Below, one piece after another: positions 35,796 to 44,097 of a stretch of 64,000 nt of DNA. Within the stretch, counting starts at the first letter, position 1; every line of letters begins with the position of its first letter. The translations under genes and the position numbers were made by a program. Source of the stretch: JAGRCP01 sp942490705 (GTDB lineage: Bacteria > Chloroflexota > Anaerolineae > Caldilineales > Caldilineaceae). The notes under the pieces were generated by a model that saw nothing but the letters and a program-made list of their open reading frames with translations, was not told the DNA's origin and did not search any database. The stretch is taken from assembly GCA_942490705.1 (NCBI GenBank), contig CALNXY010000012.1, positions 186,001-250,000 on the forward strand, written 5' to 3'.

Positions 35796-36959
35796 TTACC
35801 CCTCGGTTTCCGCCAGCGGCAGGTCGATCCAGCGCCGTTCGCGGTGAGATTGCGCCACGGCGTTGATGATCTCCTGCACGCGGGCGCTCTGGGCAAAGTT
35901 GCCTTGGTTTGTCGTGCCGCCCGCCTGGATCTCTTCCATAAAATTTTGAATGAGGTTGCCGTAAAAGGCAGTGCTCCAAAGATCGTCCGGTTGAAAGCCG
36001 GGCGGGAAGAAACGCTCAGGGATCTCCATCGGCACAAACTCGACTGCGTCAGGTTTGGCTCCGTGGAGGGTTTGAATCACGCCAAATTCCTCGACCAGCC
36101 GCACGATCAGGGCGCCTGCGGAGCCGTAGATACGTGCTTCGATGCCGGGATAATTGCCGACCGTTACATAGCTGCTTTGCATGGAGTAGAGCGCACCATT
36201 GGCGCATTCGCCGATGAACATGTCGGCATCGTCAATGTTGATGCGCTCTCGCTCGGTGTCCAGATTGGTGCGTCGTCGGTGGGGCACCATGTTGGCCAGG
36301 ATGCCCACGACCTGGGTGAGATCGCTGTCGACCAACTCCAGGCCGATGTCGATGGTCGGGGCGCCGTAGCCTTCCAGCGACGAGACATGGATGCCTTCCC
36401 GGCTCAGGTCGGCGCCCCAGGGCTCCTCACCTTCCGGTTTGACCTTATGAATGCGCTTGTCCATGGGATTATCCGGGTCGAGCCACTGGCTGTTCTGCTC
36501 GTAGCCGTTGAAGACATAGGGCGTGCCGATGTAGCCTTCTTGCACAAGCTCAAACATGTACTGGACGGCGGGCGCATAGCGAAAGGTCAGCCCAACTTTG
36601 GTCTTGAGCCCCTTTGATTCGGCCAGTTCATGGGCGCGCCAGACGTCGCGATAATCGTGGCAGACCGGCTTCTCTACGAGGCAATGCTTGCCCGCTTCCA
36701 GGACCGCGAAGACCATCTCCTGGTGGTCGGCGCGCGTGACGACGTCGATAACGTCGATGTCGTCGCGTGCCAGCATCTTCTCATAGTCTGTGACGAATTC
36801 CGGGATGTCGAACTCTTTCGCCCTGGCCTCACCCAACTCCCGATCAAGATCACACAACATGACGATGTCACAGAGGGGGGAGCGGGTATAGCCCGGCAAA
36901 TGGGCAGAGGCGGACCAGCGCCCTGCTCCAATTACGCCGACACGCAGTCGATCACTCAT
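35796..36959 (-). CDS. Gfo/Idh/MocA family oxidoreductase
   Basis: 387 residues, start MSDRLRVGVIGAG with AAGGAG at 7 nt. Rossmann motif GVIGAGRWSASAHLPGY; the catalytic-Lys block is CLVEKPVCHDY; LTFRYAPAVQY and HVSSLEGYG follow. The C-terminal beta sheet domain is complete. Oxidises or reduces a sugar or inositol derivative with NAD(P). Genes to its left (SBP/permeases) are upstream on the same strand with a 51-nt gap to the DppC stop, so it likely belongs to the transporter operon. Confidence 0.9.
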   Translation of the reverse strand: MSDRLRVGVIGAGRWSASAHLPGYTRSPLCDIVMLCDLDRELGEARAKEFDIPEFVTDYEKMLARDDIDVIDVVTRADHQEMVFAVLEAGKHCLVEKPVCHDYRDVWRAHELAESKGLKTKVGLTFRYAPAVQYMFELVQEGYIGTPYVFNGYEQNSQWLDPDNPMDKRIHKVKPEGEEPWGADLSREGIHVSSLEGYGAPTIDIGLELVDSDLTQVVGILANMVPHRRRTNLDTERERINIDDADMFIGECANGALYSMQSSYVTVGNYPGIEARIYGSAGALIVRLVEEFGVIQTLHGAKPDAVEFVPMEIPERFFPPGFQPDDLWSTAFYGNLIQNFMEEIQAGGTTNQGNFAQSARVQEIINAVAQSHRERRWIDLPLAETEG

Positions 36960-37010
36960 TTTTGTCTCCTTGCTCAAATTGATGGCCAACGCTTGATGGG
37001 TTGGCGTGGT

Positions 37011-37922
37011 TTAGCGGGTCATGCGTGGTTCGAGCGCGTCGCGCAGACCATCTCCCAACAGATTGATGGACAAAACCGTCAACATGATCGCCAAGCCCGG
37101 AAAGGTTGTGATCCAGGAGGCGTGGCGCAAATAGCTGCGCCCTTCGCTGAGGATCAAGCCCCATTCGGGTGTTGGCGGCCGTGCGCCAAGCCCCAGAAAA
37201 CTCAGGGCCGCGCCGGCGATGATTGCGCCCGCTACGCCTAGCGTGGCCACCACGATGAGCGAACCCAAAATATTGGGCAAAATATGGCGCATGATGACAC
37301 GCGAAGGGGGACTGCCAACCGCGACGGCCGCCTCAACATAGGTTGTCGCCTTGGTCTTTAGCACCAACCCGCGTGTCACTCGTGCATAGGTGGGCGCGGC
37401 AGCAATCCCAACGGCAATCATGGCGTTGAAGAGGCTCGGTCCCAGAATGGCAATGACGACCAGCGCCAGCAGGATGCCAGGGAAAGCCAACGTGATATCG
37501 GCAAGACGCATGATGAATGAGTCAGTCCAGCCGCCAAAATAGCCGGCCAACAGGCCGCCGGTCACGCCCATAGTTGCAGCAATTGACACGGAGATGATGC
37601 CAACCTGTAAGGAGATTCGCCCGCCGTAGACGATTCGGGTATAGATGTCTCGGCCGAAGGCGTCGGTCCCCATCCAATATTGAACGCTGGGCGGCTTGAG
37701 CCGCTCGCTGGCGACAATTTCAACTGGATCGTAGCGCGTCACCCAGGGCGCGAGAATGGCCATGGTGGCAATGATGATGAGCAAGGCCAATCCGATCATG
37801 GAGCCCGGATTCTGACGGAGCCGCCGCATGGCATCGCCCCAGAGCGAGCGATGGCGTCGGCCGTCGTTCAGCACGAGTGGATCGTCCGATTGGCCGGTCA
37901 AAGGCGGTGTCTGCTCACTCAT
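37011..37922 (-). CDS. ABC importer permease, DppC type
   Basis: 303 residues from MSEQTPPLTGQ (AAGGA upstream); start overlaps the stop of the DppB gene by 8 nt. Six membrane helices; the typical DppC start WGDAMRRLRQNPGSMIGLALL, the GTDAFGRDI motif, and the EAA loop (AAVAVGSPPSRVIMRHILPN) that contacts the ATPase are all visible. With DppB and the SBP it forms a peptide/nickel/oligosaccharide-type importer. Confidence 0.93.
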   Translation of the reverse strand: MSEQTPPLTGQSDDPLVLNDGRRHRSLWGDAMRRLRQNPGSMIGLALLIIIATMAILAPWVTRYDPVEIVASERLKPPSVQYWMGTDAFGRDIYTRIVYGGRISLQVGIISVSIAATMGVTGGLLAGYFGGWTDSFIMRLADITLAFPGILLALVVIAILGPSLFNAMIAVGIAAAPTYARVTRGLVLKTKATTYVEAAVAVGSPPSRVIMRHILPNILGSLIVVATLGVAGAIIAGAALSFLGLGARPPTPEWGLILSEGRSYLRHASWITTFPGLAIMLTVLSINLLGDGLRDALEPRMTR

Positions 37923-38844
37923 AACGAATCCTTGGGTCGATGACAGCATATGAGAGATCAACCAGAATATTGATGAGCATAATCATCAGCGCCAGCACGA
38001 GCGTCAATCCCTGGATCATCGTCATGTCTTTGTTTAGAATTGATTCAACATACATTTTGCCCAGACCGACCCGAGCGAAGATCGTCTCTGTGATCACTGC
38101 GCCGCTGATCAGGCCGCCAAACTGAAGCCCCATGACTGTAACAGCCGGAATCAAGGCGTTGCGCAGGGCGTGGCGCGTGACCACCGCGCGCTCGCGCAAG
38201 CCCTTGGCGCGTGCGGTCCGGATATAGTCGTCGGTGAGGGCGTCGAGCATGCTGCTGCGCACCAGCCGCGCCAGCGTGGCCGAACTGAGCAGGCCCAGCG
38301 TTAAGGCCGGCAAGACCAAGCGATCCAGACTCCCCTGCCCCATGGGCGGAAACCACTTCAGGTTAACGGAGAAGATCAGGATCATGAGCAGACCCAGCCA
38401 GAAGACGGGCATGGAGACGCCAATCAGTGCAAAGCCCATGGCCAAACTGTCGATCCAGGTATTGTGCCTGAGTGCTGAGACAATGCCCAGCGTTAGCCCG
38501 AGCACGGTACTGATCAACAGCGCACTCAATGCCAGCGTCAGCGTATAGGGCAGCGCGTCCAGAATTTGCTCCAGTACCGGCTGCTTGTTGAAGAGAGAAT
38601 CGCCCAGGTTCCCCCGTACAACACCGCTCATGTAGGTCAAATATTGCATGTGGAGCGGCTTATCCAGCCCCATATCCTGGCGCACCTGTTCCAGCAGTTC
38701 GGGCGTACTTCGTTTTTCACCAAGGAAAATTTCAGCCGGATCCCCTGGCACGAGTTGCAGCATGAGGAAGACCAGAATGGTCAGGGCGATCAGGGTGGGG
38801 ATCGTGGCGATCAGGCGACTAAGCGCGTAACGGGTAATCGACAT
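37915..38844 (-). CDS. ABC importer permease, DppB type
   Basis: 309 residues with the DppB N-terminus (RYALSRLIATIPTLIALTILVF), MLQLVPGDPAEIFLGE, and the EAA loop (RTARAKGLRERAVVTRHALRNA). AGGA lies 10-12 nt before the ATG. The upstream SBP gene ends 158 nt away, across a 16-bp stem-loop. No ATPase gene follows in the window. Confidence 0.93.
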   Translation of the reverse strand: MSITRYALSRLIATIPTLIALTILVFLMLQLVPGDPAEIFLGEKRSTPELLEQVRQDMGLDKPLHMQYLTYMSGVVRGNLGDSLFNKQPVLEQILDALPYTLTLALSALLISTVLGLTLGIVSALRHNTWIDSLAMGFALIGVSMPVFWLGLLMILIFSVNLKWFPPMGQGSLDRLVLPALTLGLLSSATLARLVRSSMLDALTDDYIRTARAKGLRERAVVTRHALRNALIPAVTVMGLQFGGLISGAVITETIFARVGLGKMYVESILNKDMTMIQGLTLVLALMIMLINILVDLSYAVIDPRIRYE

Positions 38845-38912
38845 GGTTCGTTTTCCTCGTCCTCTTCAGCAGACCATTTTCGGTTACGGCGTATGGTCAT
38901 CCAAGCCTTACC

Positions 38913-38957
38913 GCCTGCACCTGATCGAATGAATGGAAAGCTCGATCAGGTGCAGGC
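38913..38957 (-). terminator. 16-bp stem-loop between SBP and permease genes
   Basis: GCCTGCACCTGATCGA (38913-38928) and its perfect complement (38942-38957), 13-nt loop, with no T-run on either side. The position, just after the SBP gene of an importer operon, suggests an RNA-stabilising or attenuating structure that keeps SBP mRNA in excess. Confidence 0.7.
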
Positions 38958-39001
38958 TACAGCCGAAAAACGATTTGCGACTTGGAGTCTATTCGCTGAA
39001 G

Positions 39002-40660
39002 CTACTCGGCAACTGTTGCCATGTAGAAGTAGGGCGTGTTGCCGCCAAGGTAGTAGACGACATCGTTCAGGTTATTGCCGTGCGCGTACAGGATGACCGG
39101 ATCGGCCCAGAATTCCATGATGGCCTCATCCTTCACCTTTTGCTGGATGTCGGAATAGAGTTCACAGCGGGCTGCCGGATCCGCTTCGGCCGCTGCCGCA
39201 TCGATCATGGTATCCATCTCGTCATTGATGTAGTTGTTGCGATTGGTGCCGCCGCCGGCGTTGCTGCTGTGGAAGAAGGTGCGCACCATGTCGGGATCGG
39301 TGCCCGTGTCCCACCAGCCCTGGGTATTGTGCTGGCCCGAACGCACAGCGTCGAAGTAGCCGCTGCGGCTGAGGCCGTTGAGCTCGACATCGATACCGAT
39401 TTTGGCCATGTTGTCCTTCAGGAACGCGGCTTCGGCATTGCTGTTGCCGGCATCGGCGCGGTAGTAGTGGCCGATCGTCAGCGGCTCGCCATCCTTTTCG
39501 CGGATGCCGTCGCCGTCACTGTCAACCCAACCGGCTTCTTCCAGCGTAGCGTTGGCCTGGTCGAGATCGGTCGGGTACATTTCGCAGATGCTGGCATCAT
39601 AGCAGAAGACGACGCTGGTCAACGGGCCGCAGGCGGGTGTGCCAAAGCCGTTGTAGACCGTGTCGATCATGCCCTGGCGATCCATGGCCAGCTGCATGGC
39701 GCGACGGACGGGCAGTTCGCTGGTGGGATCATTCTGATGATTGAACATCAGCGCCCATCCGGAACCGGGCTGGGCCAGCTGGATCGTGGTGATGTCGGGA
39801 TTCTCGGTCAGGCTGGGGAAATCGATCTCAGGCGTCTGATCCATGAAGTTGATTTCGCCGGTCTCTAGCGCTGCGGTACGTGTGGCCGGCTCTTCGATGA
39901 ACTTGTAAATGAGCTGGTCAATATTCGCCGGGCCGGTCGTGCCCAACCACTCGGGACCCCAGTTGTAATCCGGGTTGCGCACGAGCACGATTTCTTGATT
40001 GAGCGTCATCGAGTCAAACATGAAGGGACCAGTGCCCACAAAGTCGGTAATGCCCCAGTCTTCGTTGCCCACGGCCTGCTGCGCTGTGGGGGAGACTGGC
40101 ACAAGCGTCGTGCCGGACAGGTTGTCGAGGAAGGGCGCGTAGCCGGTGTTGAAGCGGACGATGACTTCATAGTCATTAACGATTTCGGTTTCCAGATAGG
40201 GACCGATGTTGCTAAAGGCTGACTGCGACTGCGTTTCCGGGTCGACAATGCGGTCAAACGTGAACTTGACGGCTTCGGCATTGAAAGGCGTGCCGTCATG
40301 GAATGTGACATCCTCGCGCAGTTTGAAGCGGTATTCCGTTGCATCTTCGTTGACTTCCCATTCAGTCGCCAGACCCGGTACATAGACGCCCGGCTCCGAT
40401 TGCCAGACCAACGGGTCCGTCAAGTGCATGGTGATGTTGCCCACGCGAGAAAAGGTCGTCACATTGGGGTCCAGCCGGTCAAAGCCAGCCGGGATACCGA
40501 CAACAACCGTGCCGCCTTCGGCGGGTTCGGCCGCTGCATCGTCGGCAGCCGGCGCGGCGCCGGGAGCGGCAGCCGGTGCGGCACAGGCAGACAAGGCAAG
40601 GATCAACACGAGCAGCAATGCAAATACGCTCAGCGATCCCCGATTTCTGGTGTCCTTCAT
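39002..40660 (-). CDS. Solute-binding lipoprotein, SBP family 5
   Basis: 552 residues. Signal peptide with lipobox (FALLLVLILALSAC, Cys ~26), then an Ala/Glu-rich linker, then the SBP_bac_5 domain: GTVVVGIPAGFDRLDP, YRFKLREDVTFHDGTPFNAEAVKFTF split here by its family block FHDGTPFNAEAVKFTF, and the VRRAMQLAMDRQGMI helix. It captures oligopeptide-like or glycoconjugate ligands outside the membrane for the DppBC permeases. AGGAG at 9 nt before the ATG. It is the first gene of the importer operon. Confidence 0.95.
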   Translation of the reverse strand: MKDTRNRGSLSVFALLLVLILALSACAAPAAAPGAAPAADDAAAEPAEGGTVVVGIPAGFDRLDPNVTTFSRVGNITMHLTDPLVWQSEPGVYVPGLATEWEVNEDATEYRFKLREDVTFHDGTPFNAEAVKFTFDRIVDPETQSQSAFSNIGPYLETEIVNDYEVIVRFNTGYAPFLDNLSGTTLVPVSPTAQQAVGNEDWGITDFVGTGPFMFDSMTLNQEIVLVRNPDYNWGPEWLGTTGPANIDQLIYKFIEEPATRTAALETGEINFMDQTPEIDFPSLTENPDITTIQLAQPGSGWALMFNHQNDPTSELPVRRAMQLAMDRQGMIDTVYNGFGTPACGPLTSVVFCYDASICEMYPTDLDQANATLEEAGWVDSDGDGIREKDGEPLTIGHYYRADAGNSNAEAAFLKDNMAKIGIDVELNGLSRSGYFDAVRSGQHNTQGWWDTGTDPDMVRTFFHSSNAGGGTNRNNYINDEMDTMIDAAAAEADPAARCELYSDIQQKVKDEAIMEFWADPVILYAHGNNLNDVVYYLGGNTPYFYMATVAE

Positions 40661-40873
40661 AGTGGATGCTCCTGTGAAATTTAGACTCGAAACGAAAGAT
40701 GAACTCAGCTAACGGTTAAGTTGAACAAATCATTTTCCAAGGATCGTACGCCTGTATCACCCCCTTTCTCAAACATTGCAAAGCCTGCTTGGCATGATGG
40801 ATTCCCTACACTTACCGAAAACGCTTGCGCTGGCCAGTACTTCATGCAACGGTCAAGCTACCGATAATGTCAT

Positions 40874-41941
40874 CTAGCGGGCAAAAATCGTTGGCGGCTG
40901 CTCCAGGAAATGCTTGAGCAACTGCACAGTTTGTTCGACATCGGACAGATGGACCATCTCAAACGGGCTGTGCGTATAGCGGGTAGGTACAACGACCAGA
41001 CTAGCAGGAATCCCGTGTCGCGTAAAGGCTCCGGCATCGCTGCCGTAAAAGTGGAAGACAGCGGGTTGGACCGAAATTCCCGCTTCTTCGGCGCTGGTCA
41101 TCAGCGCAAGCGTCAGCGGGCGGCTGTAATGGGCCAGATCTTTGTGGACAATGGTGGGACCGCCGCCCAGACGCGCCGACGCATCGCGCGGATCGACGCC
41201 CGGCACATCGCCCACAAGCCCCACGTCCAGCGCAATGGCCAGCTCGCAATTGACCTCGTCGGCCACGGCCTCTGCGCCCACGAGACCGATCTCCTCCTGC
41301 ACGGTGGAGACAAAGACGACCTCATACTCCAGTCGTTCCCGGTCGAGGACATCCAGCAGCCGATCCATAATGGCCAGGCAGACCCGGTCGTCCATCGCCT
41401 TGCCATAGACGAAGTCGCCCATGCGGCGCGTCGGCGGATTCCAGATGACGCGATCGCCGATTTGAATGCCCTGCGCTTCTACCTCGGCACGGCTGGTGGC
41501 GCCGACATCGAGGAAGATATCGTTCCAATCCGGCTCTGTCTTGGCCCGCTGCTCTGGCGTGAGCACGTGGCCGGTCAGGGTGGCGAAGACACATTCGACC
41601 GTACCCGTTGCGGTGACAATGAGCGCAGGATGGCCCCAGGGCAGGAAGACCGAACTGCGCAGGGTAGGACGTTGCTCGGGGTTGCGTTGACCCGAGGCGA
41701 GCCAGACAAAGCCGTCCTCCGAGATATATTTGACCACGAAGCAGATCTCGTCGGCATGGGCAGCCAGCATCAGGCGCGGCCCGCTGCCGCCCACCTGCGC
41801 GATCAAGTTACCCACGGGTGTGAGCGTCATCTCGCGGACGCGATCGCCCCAGCGCTCCATCAGCCACTTCTGTACGTGCCACTCGTCGCCGCCTGGTCCC
41901 GGTAGTTCCGTCAGTGTTTGAATCAGGCTAAATAGACTCAT
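40874..41941 (-). CDS. M42 family aminopeptidase
   Basis: 355 residues of the M42 (glutamyl aminopeptidase/FrvX) family. Metal and catalytic residues can be seen: the HADEI His/Asp, the bridging Asp in YGKAMDDRVCL, the Glu pair in STVQEEIGLVGA, the Asp of ALDVGLVGD, and a C-terminal His (RYTHSPFEM). These enzymes form self-compartmentalised dodecamers that trim N-terminal residues of peptides. It follows the amidohydrolase by a 14-nt overlap; with the Dpp importer it suggests peptide use. Confidence 0.93.
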   Translation of the reverse strand: MSLFSLIQTLTELPGPGGDEWHVQKWLMERWGDRVREMTLTPVGNLIAQVGGSGPRLMLAAHADEICFVVKYISEDGFVWLASGQRNPEQRPTLRSSVFLPWGHPALIVTATGTVECVFATLTGHVLTPEQRAKTEPDWNDIFLDVGATSRAEVEAQGIQIGDRVIWNPPTRRMGDFVYGKAMDDRVCLAIMDRLLDVLDRERLEYEVVFVSTVQEEIGLVGAEAVADEVNCELAIALDVGLVGDVPGVDPRDASARLGGGPTIVHKDLAHYSRPLTLALMTSAEEAGISVQPAVFHFYGSDAGAFTRHGIPASLVVVPTRYTHSPFEMVHLSDVEQTVQLLKHFLEQPPTIFAR

Positions 41942-43208
41942 GGGCTCTCTCAGTGCCTCCGTCGATCAAATTCTTGTGGATGACGCCGCCCTGCATGACA
42001 AGCTGAATCCGTGCGACATCCTGCAGCATCGCCACGTCTTCCAGGGGATCACCATCGATGACCAGCAGGTCTGCGTAGAGGCCGGGCCGAATTTCCCCAA
42101 CCTCGCCGCCCAACCCCATGCACTCGGCGCCCATGCGTGTGGCCGCCACGATGGCCTGCATGGGCGTCATCCCGGCCGCCGTCATATACGCCAGCTCGCC
42201 GGCATTTTCGCCCCGCCCGAAACTGCCCAGGTCTGTGCCCATGGCCATGCGCACGCCTGCAGCCAATGCTTTGGGAAAGCTCTCGCGTTGGGCTTCCATG
42301 AGGATCCGAGCCTTGCGCGGCATGTATTCCGGCACGGGGCACGGGTCCAGGTCACCCAATGCGACAATCTTGTGCAGGACCGTGAATGTCGGTACCAGCC
42401 ACGTCTTCTGACGCACCATCTGATCGATCAACCCATCATCGAGCGCGGCGCCATGCTCGATGCTGTCCACGCCGGCGTCGAGGCAGATTTTAACGCCCTC
42501 GCCGCCATAGGCATGGCTCATCACGGGCTTGCCGGCTGCGTGGGCCGTATCGACGATTGCTTGGACCTCTTCGAGGGAAAACTGGCGCAGCAGCGGGCCT
42601 CCGGTCGGTGTGCCGACGCCGCCCGTGGTGGCAATCTTGATCCAGTCTGCACCGGCTCGCACCATTTCGCGCACTTTGTGACGACAGGCGTCGACCCCGT
42701 CGCAGACTCCATCGGGGATCGTCTGTAGCTTCGGGTAAGTCGAGTCTATGCCGGCCGGTTCGGTGTGGTCATTGTGGCCGCCAAACTGACAAATAATATT
42801 GACGCTGATCTTGAGCCGGGGACCGGCAATCAGCCCCTGATCGACGGCCATCTTCATGCCCAGGTCGACGCCTGAGGCATCGCGTACCGCGGTGAAGCCG
42901 GAGAGGAGCGTCTCACGGAACGCTTCCGCCGCGAGGAAGACCGACAGCGTGGGGGGAATCGCAGCCCGGGCGACCATCCCGCCCGGCAGATTGGCCAAAT
43001 GATCGTGACAGTCGATCATCCCCGGCATCAGCGTACGACCGCCCAGGTCGATGCGTCGGGCGCCGTCCGGCGCGGGCAACTCCGTGCTGGGCGCCACGGC
43101 CGCGATGCGTGCGCCTTCAATCAACACGGCATACGCCCTGTCGGGCGCCGGATCGCCGCTTCCGTCGATCAAACGTGCATTGTCCAAATAAAGCGTACCG
43201 TCATTCAT
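41928..43208 (-). CDS. Metal-dependent amidohydrolase
   Basis: 426 residues starting at MNDGTLYLDNARLI (GGAG 8 nt upstream). Family features: GMIDCHDHLANLP (first HxH), SHAYGGEG and DSIEHGAALDDGL (metal His), MGTDLGSFG (catalytic Asp), and the N-terminal beta sandwich with the closing DLLVIDGDPLEDV. Imidazolonepropionase/Xaa-Pro-dipeptidase-like subgroup. The natural substrate is not obvious. It forms an operon with the SDR upstream (22-nt gap) and M42 downstream. Confidence 0.92.
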   Translation of the reverse strand: MNDGTLYLDNARLIDGSGDPAPDRAYAVLIEGARIAAVAPSTELPAPDGARRIDLGGRTLMPGMIDCHDHLANLPGGMVARAAIPPTLSVFLAAEAFRETLLSGFTAVRDASGVDLGMKMAVDQGLIAGPRLKISVNIICQFGGHNDHTEPAGIDSTYPKLQTIPDGVCDGVDACRHKVREMVRAGADWIKIATTGGVGTPTGGPLLRQFSLEEVQAIVDTAHAAGKPVMSHAYGGEGVKICLDAGVDSIEHGAALDDGLIDQMVRQKTWLVPTFTVLHKIVALGDLDPCPVPEYMPRKARILMEAQRESFPKALAAGVRMAMGTDLGSFGRGENAGELAYMTAAGMTPMQAIVAATRMGAECMGLGGEVGEIRPGLYADLLVIDGDPLEDVAMLQDVARIQLVMQGGVIHKNLIDGGTERAHESI

Positions 43209-43230
43209 GTTGTCGCTCCGCCGATCGTGG

Positions 43231-44046
43231 TCAAGGTAACTGTGTGTGACCGCCCAGCATGGTGAAGTCCTGATTGCCCTGAAAGCTGTAGTGACCCGCC
43301 ATGAGGCCGCCATCTACCAGGAAGAGTTGACCGGTGATCCAGGCCGCATCCTCCGAGGCGAGAAAGAGCACCATTTGGGCGACATCGAGCGTTTCGCCCA
43401 TCCGCCCCAGCGGTACCTCTTGGAGATAACGGGTCTTGTAGGCTGTGGAGATGTTTTCTTCCGCCCGCTGGGACGGAACGTCAATCAAACCGGGCGCCAC
43501 TGCGTTGACGGTGACGCCATATTGGGCGAGTTCCATGGCCGCAACTTTGGTGAGCATCGTGAGGCCGCCCTTGGCGGTACAGTGAGGCCCGCCCTTGACG
43601 CGCCCCATCACGGCCGATACCGATGAGATGTTAACGATCTTGCCGCCGCCGGGGCGGCTCATCATGTGGCGGCCGACGTGTTTGGTCGTCAGAAAGGGTC
43701 CCGTCAGCTGCACGTCGAGCTGACGCTGCCATGCCTCCAGATCCATGTCAACCAGCAGCCCATGGACGACGACGCCCGCGTTGTTGACCAAAATATCGAT
43801 CCGCCCCAGCTGGTCGACGACGCGATCGACCAAGGCGGCGATCTCTGTTTCTTCTGCGACATCCGTGGGCACGGCCAGCGCCCGCCCGCCCGCGGCTTCA
43901 ATCTCTGCCACCGCCCGATTGGCCGCACTCTCATTGATCTCGGCGATGACTGCGTGTGCGCCTTCGCGCGCAAGCGCGTGGGCAATTTCGAGGCCGATGC
44001 CGTTGCCGGCGCCGGTAACAACAGCCACCTTTTCGTTAAAGCGCAT
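43231..44046 (-). CDS. Short-chain dehydrogenase/reductase with His in place of catalytic Tyr
   Basis: 271 residues from MRFNEKVAVVTGAGNG (GAGGG 5 nt upstream). NAD(P) motif TGAGNGIG, NNAG at about residue 87, NISSVS with the active Ser. Where YxxxK is expected, the sequence is HCTAK: Ser-x12-His-x3-Lys. Codons CAC TGT ACC GCC AAG are unambiguous. The C-terminal VDGG motif is intact. Either a His-dependent or non-catalytic variant. Same strand as the amidohydrolase, separated from DUF885 by 51 nt. Confidence 0.9.
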   Translation of the reverse strand: MRFNEKVAVVTGAGNGIGLEIAHALAREGAHAVIAEINESAANRAVAEIEAAGGRALAVPTDVAEETEIAALVDRVVDQLGRIDILVNNAGVVVHGLLVDMDLEAWQRQLDVQLTGPFLTTKHVGRHMMSRPGGGKIVNISSVSAVMGRVKGGPHCTAKGGLTMLTKVAAMELAQYGVTVNAVAPGLIDVPSQRAEENISTAYKTRYLQEVPLGRMGETLDVAQMVLFLASEDAAWITGQLFLVDGGLMAGHYSFQGNQDFTMLGGHTQLP

Positions 44047-44097
44047 GGGGCCCTCGCCTTCTGATCTGACAGACGTCACATTGCAGCGTCTGTCTGT

